Below, in pieces: positions 60,994-64,000 of a DNA stretch of 64,000 bases (within the stretch, counting starts at the first letter, position 1; each line of letters opens with the position of its first letter). The stretch is taken from the NCBI GenBank assembly GCA_947591315.1, contig CANQDD010000010.1, forward strand, positions 27,225-91,224, read 5' to 3'. The position numbers and the translations under genes were made by a program. The notes beneath the pieces were generated by a model. That model saw only the letters and a program-made list of their open reading frames with translations, ran no database searches and was not told the origin of the DNA. Origin of the DNA: an uncultured Clostridia bacterium (GTDB taxonomy: Bacteria; Bacillota; Clostridia; UBA1381).

Positions 60994-61986
60994 ATGAAAA
61001 AATTTGAACACGGCGGCAACATTCGCGGTAAAAACGTGCTTTACGATTTTTCCGTGAACACGAACCCGCTCGGAACGGACAAAAGAATAGTGGACGCCGC
61101 TGCCGCCGCGACAAAAAACTGCGGCGCGTACCCCGACGCGGACTACACCGACCTCCGCGAAGCGCTCGCGCGGTACGAGGGTGTAAACGCCGAAAATATC
61201 GCCGTATCGAACGGCGCGTCGGAGATGATTTTCGCGGTCGCGCGCGCCGTTATGCCGAAAAAAGCCGTGCTCGCAAGCCCGACGTTCTCCGAGTACGAGC
61301 GCGCCTTAACGAGCGTCGGCTGCGATATATCGTACTACGCGCTCAAGGAGGAAAACGATTTTCGGACGGAGCGTGACATTCCCGACATGCTTGACGGCGC
61401 GGACATGGCGTTTATGTGTAATCCGAACAACCCCACAGGCACGCTCTGCGACTATGATATTATCCGCGAGGCGGCGAAAAGGACTGTGTGCGTAGCGGAC
61501 GAGTGCTTCATGGATTTTACGGACGGAGTAAGCGCGAGGGGCATAACGCCCGTGATAAAGGCGTTTACGAAAACGCACGCGCTCGCGGGACTGCGTATCG
61601 GCTATCTGATCGCGGACGCGGAATTTACCGAAAGGGTGCGCGCGCAGCTTCCTGCGTGGAACGTGAACGCCGCGGCGGAGGCTGCCGCGATTGCGGCGGT
61701 TGAGTGCGGAGATTACCTTAAAAATAGCGCCGGCGTTATTAAAGCGGAGCGTGAATATTTGAAAAACGAGCTTATGAAAATTGGCTTCAAGGTATTCCCC
61801 TCGGACGCGAATTTTATACTCGTAAAGGGCGCGGAGGGCGTTTCGGACAAGCTGTTAAAGCGCGGAATACTCGTGCGCTCCTGCGGCAATTTCAGAGGTC
61901 TTGACAGCCGCTTTTACCGCGTAGCCGTCAAAACGCGCGCGGAAAACGAAATACTTGTGAGGGAACTGGGTGAGATATATGGCTAA
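60994..61986 (+). CDS. cobD: Threonine-phosphate decarboxylase-like PLP enzyme
   Basis: This 330-residue type I PLP enzyme resembles histidinol-phosphate aminotransferase. FEHGGNI and [16 protein letters not shown] at the start, [23 protein letters not shown], and the PLP lysine in [17 protein letters not shown] are present. In this operon it should decarboxylate L-threonine phosphate to the aminopropanol phosphate used by CbiB. ATG 60994 is preferred to a GTG one codon earlier. It overlaps cbiP by eight bases. Confidence 0.9.
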   Translation: MKKFEHGGNIRGKNVLYDFSVNTNPLGTDKRIVDAAAAATKNCGAYPDADYTDLREALARYEGVNAENIAVSNGASEMIFAVARAVMPKKAVLASPTFSEYERALTSVGCDISYYALKEENDFRTERDIPDMLDGADMAFMCNPNNPTGTLCDYDIIREAAKRTVCVADECFMDFTDGVSARGITPVIKAFTKTHALAGLRIGYLIADAEFTERVRAQLPAWNVNAAAEAAAIAAVECGDYLKNSAGVIKAEREYLKNELMKIGFKVFPSDANFILVKGAEGVSDKLLKRGILVRSCGNFRGLDSRFYRVAVKTRAENEILVRELGEIYG

Positions 61987-63427
61987 GGCGATAATGATAC
62001 AGGGCACAATGTCGGGCGCGGGCAAAAGCCTGATAGCAGCCGCGCTGTGCCGCATATTCGCGCAGGACGGTTACCGCGCCGCGCCGTTTAAGTCGCAGAA
62101 CATGGCGCTCAATTCCTACGTGACGCGTGACGGACTTGAAATCGGGCGCGCACAGGCTCTTCAGGCGCGCGCCGCAAAGGCCGAGCCGACTGTACAGATG
62201 AACCCGATACTGTTAAAGCCTACGAGCGACAACGGCTCACAGGTGATAGTAAACGGCGCGCCGCGCGGCAATATGAGAGCCGATGAGTATTTCAGGTACA
62301 AAACGAGCCTTATTCCCGACATAATGAACGCGTTTGAAGCGCTCGCGGCGGACAACGACATAATCGTCATAGAGGGCGCGGGCTCGCCCGCCGAGATAAA
62401 TTTGAAGGAAAACGACATAGTAAATATGGGCATGGCGAAAATGGCGGACGCGCCGGTACTGCTTGTCGGAGACATTGACCGGGGCGGCGTGTTCGCGCAG
62501 CTTTACGGCACCGTTGAGCTACTCGAAAAGGACGAGCGCGAGCGTATAAAGGGCATAATTATAAACAAGTTCCGCGGCGACCTCGAAATATTAAAACCCG
62601 GACTTGACATGATAGAGAGCCTTACCCATATACGCGTCGCGGGCGTTGTGCCTTACGGACGCTACAACCTCGACGACGAGGACAGTCTTTCCGAGCGGCT
62701 TGACGCTAAAAGCGCGGACGTAATAGACATAGCTGTAATACGTCTGCCGAGAATTTCAAACTTTACCGATTTTTCGGTGTTTGAGTTTATAGACGGCGTG
62801 TCGGTGAGGTACGTTTCGTCTGTGAGCGAGCTTGGCGAGCCGGATATGCTCATAATTCCCGGCAGTAAAAGCACCGCCGCCGACCTCGTGTGGATGCGCG
62901 AAAACGGACTTGAAGCCGCGATTAAGCGGTATAAGGGCGTAATATTCGGTATTTGCGGCGGCTACCAGATGCTCGGCGGGGAGATAACGGACGACGGCGG
63001 CGCGGAAGGAGAGAGCGTGCGCGGTATGGGACTTTTGCCGATAAGGACGGAGTTTAAGACGGAAAAAGTCCGCCGCCGCGTAAGCGGTGTGATATCCGAC
63101 CTCACGGGGACACTAAAACCTCTGAGCGGAGCGGAGTACGAGGGCTACGAAATACATATTGGCGTGAGCAGCGGGGACACTAAAGTTGGGGACACTAAAG
63201 TTGTATCAAAGGGAAACGTGTACGGCACTTACGTTCACGGCATATTCGACAAGTGCGCCGACAAGGTCGTAAACTGCCTGTGCAACAAAAAAGGCGTAAC
63301 GCTTGGGGACACTAAAATTGATTATGATTCGCTTGTCGAGCGCGAGCTTGACCGTCTTGCGGATTCGGTTCGCGAAAGCCTCGACATGGAATTTATATAC
63401 GAAATTTTGAACGGAGGGACAGCATGA
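61979..63427 (+). CDS. cbiP: Cobyric acid synthase
   Basis: This 482-residue enzyme amidates side chains b, d, e and g. The N-terminal ATPase shows [20 protein letters not shown] and [13 protein letters not shown]; the C-terminal glutaminase shows C326 in [11 protein letters not shown] and H420 in GTYVHGIFD. Four motif copies occur in the C-terminal half: GTLK near residue 377, a GDTKVGDTK tandem near 399-407 and GDTK near 443. All fall in what look like linkers. ATG 61979 is chosen over a GTG three codons earlier. Confidence 0.95.
   Translation: MAKAIMIQGTMSGAGKSLIAAALCRIFAQDGYRAAPFKSQNMALNSYVTRDGLEIGRAQALQARAAKAEPTVQMNPILLKPTSDNGSQVIVNGAPRGNMRADEYFRYKTSLIPDIMNAFEALAADNDIIVIEGAGSPAEINLKENDIVNMGMAKMADAPVLLVGDIDRGGVFAQLYGTVELLEKDERERIKGIIINKFRGDLEILKPGLDMIESLTHIRVAGVVPYGRYNLDDEDSLSERLDAKSADVIDIAVIRLPRISNFTDFSVFEFIDGVSVRYVSSVSELGEPDMLIIPGSKSTAADLVWMRENGLEAAIKRYKGVIFGICGGYQMLGGEITDDGGAEGESVRGMGLLPIRTEFKTEKVRRRVSGVISDLTGTLKPLSGAEYEGYEIHIGVSSGDTKVGDTKVVSKGNVYGTYVHGIFDKCADKVVNCLCNKKGVTLGDTKIDYDSLVERELDRLADSVRESLDMEFIYEILNGGTA
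63106..63317 (+). repeat. Four GGGACACTAAA motifs in cbiP
   Basis: Core copies begin at 63107 (GTLK), 63174, 63189 and 63306 (GDTK). The second and third are a 15-bp direct repeat in tandem. Confidence 0.92.
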
Positions 63428-63924
63428 TACATATTTACACCGGCGGCGGCAAGGGCAAAACAACCGCCGCGGTCGGAATGGCTGTACGTATGGCGGGACA
63501 CGGCAAAAAAGTGCTTTTTGCGCAGTTCCTGAAGGGCGCGCCGACGGGTGAAACGGCGGTGTTGGAAGCGGCAAATGTGACAGTGCTGCGCTGCGATAAA
63601 AATTACGGCTTCTTTAAGTCCATGACCGACGCGGACAAAAGCGCGATAACAAAATGCCACAACGACAATCTCCGTTATATATCGGAGCATGTATGCGATT
63701 ATGACATGATAGTGCTTGACGAGATATTCGCCGCGCTTGCGTACGGTCTCGCGGATAATGAGCTTGTGAGGGAAACGGTCGGCGCGTACGCGGGCGAGCT
63801 TGTCATGACGGGACGCGGCGCGCCGAAGAAATACATCGAAAAAGCCGATTACGTTTCGGAAATAGTGAAGGTAAAGCACCCGTACGACAAGGGCGTAACG
63901 GCGAGAGAGGGAGTTGAGTTTTAG
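63424..63924 (+). CDS. cobO: Cob(I)yrinic acid a,c-diamide adenosyltransferase
   Basis: This 166-residue BtuR/CobA-type enzyme transfers adenosyl from ATP to cobalt. The unusual P-loop [18 protein letters not shown] (near residues 5-22) and [12 protein letters not shown], then [20 protein letters not shown] are the family marks. It overlaps cbiP by four bases (ATGA) and its stop overlaps the next start (TAGTG). Confidence 0.94.
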   Translation: MIHIYTGGGKGKTTAAVGMAVRMAGHGKKVLFAQFLKGAPTGETAVLEAANVTVLRCDKNYGFFKSMTDADKSAITKCHNDNLRYISEHVCDYDMIVLDEIFAALAYGLADNELVRETVGAYAGELVMTGRGAPKKYIEKADYVSEIVKVKHPYDKGVTAREGVEF

Positions 63925-64000
63925 TGGAGATCGAGAACGTGCTGCCCGCCGACATAGAGCGGCGCAGCTTTGAAATAATCGAAAGCGAGCTTCCGCGCGA
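63924..64000 (+). CDS. cbiC: Cobalt-precorrin-8 methylmutase, 5' part only
   Basis: Only about 25 codons are in the window. From the GTG at 63924 the frame reads (M)EIENVLPADIERRSFEIIES, followed by ELPR, which matches the N-terminus of CbiC/CobH (the IExxSFxII motif). CbiC moves the methyl group from C11 to C12 to give cobyrinate. GGGAGTTGAG lies upstream inside cobO. The rest continues past 64000. Confidence 0.8.
   Translation, partial: MEIENVLPADIERRSFEIIESELPR

Overview
The window reads as a chromosome segment of an anaerobic, Gram-positive-type bacterium of the class Clostridia. Support: consensus sigma-A promoters with 17-bp spacers and strong GGAGG ribosome sites, a Noc-type nucleoid-occlusion gene next to rsmG, the rpmH-rnpA-yidD-yidC-jag block, a DUF362 ferredoxin protein, an oxygen-independent (CbiD/CbiG/CbiJ) cobalamin pathway, and intergenic palindromes of a kind common in gut Clostridia. 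Base composition is near 50% GC. I cannot name the genus.

Layout. 1-9 kb: purine genes in unusual form (a PurF-family protein without the glutaminase cysteine, a PurO-type IMP cyclohydrolase, a stand-alone AICAR transformylase, purD), interrupted by an Xre repressor/methyltransferase pair and by a REP-associated tyrosine transposase (RAYT); then dCMP deaminase, a methyltransferase and a Nudix hydrolase. 9-14 kb: a secreted NlpC/P60 enzyme and, on the minus strand, ilvB-ilvN-ilvC. 14-20.5 kb: a GH105 pectin-type hydrolase and an ABC sugar importer. 20.7-30.3 kb: a cell-shape and division block (zapA, U32 peptidase, maf, mreBCD, PBP2, minCD, mgsA). 30.5-41 kb: housekeeping genes (trmL, degV, apgM, metG, glmM, rsmG) with a hicBA toxin-antitoxin pair. 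41-45 kb: noc-rpmH-rnpA-yidD-yidC-jag. 45-49.6 kb: a minus-strand operon (ABC-F, ThyX-like, hisH, hisF, two membrane proteins). 49.7-64 kb: a nearly complete cobalamin operon with mostly overlapping genes, running off the window inside cbiC.

Most notable signals. (1) An identical short motif, core GGGACACTAAA, occurs 27 times, always on the plus strand. It is confined to the purD leader, one U32 peptidase gene and eight cobalamin genes. Inside genes it is translated as GTLK or GDTK with codons the neighbouring sequence avoids; once it supplies a natural stop codon; two copies in the frame that would give a stop have lost the T. It behaves like a coding-compatible dispersed element of unknown origin. 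(2) Intergenic GTAG-plus-hairpin repeats look like a REP family that the RAYT may mobilise, and the RAYT gene carries such repeats within its own reading frame. (3) The transcript upstream of noc appears to begin exactly at a three-helix RNA structure that I do not recognise.

All functional names rest on reading motifs and family resemblance by eye; no search or folding program was run.
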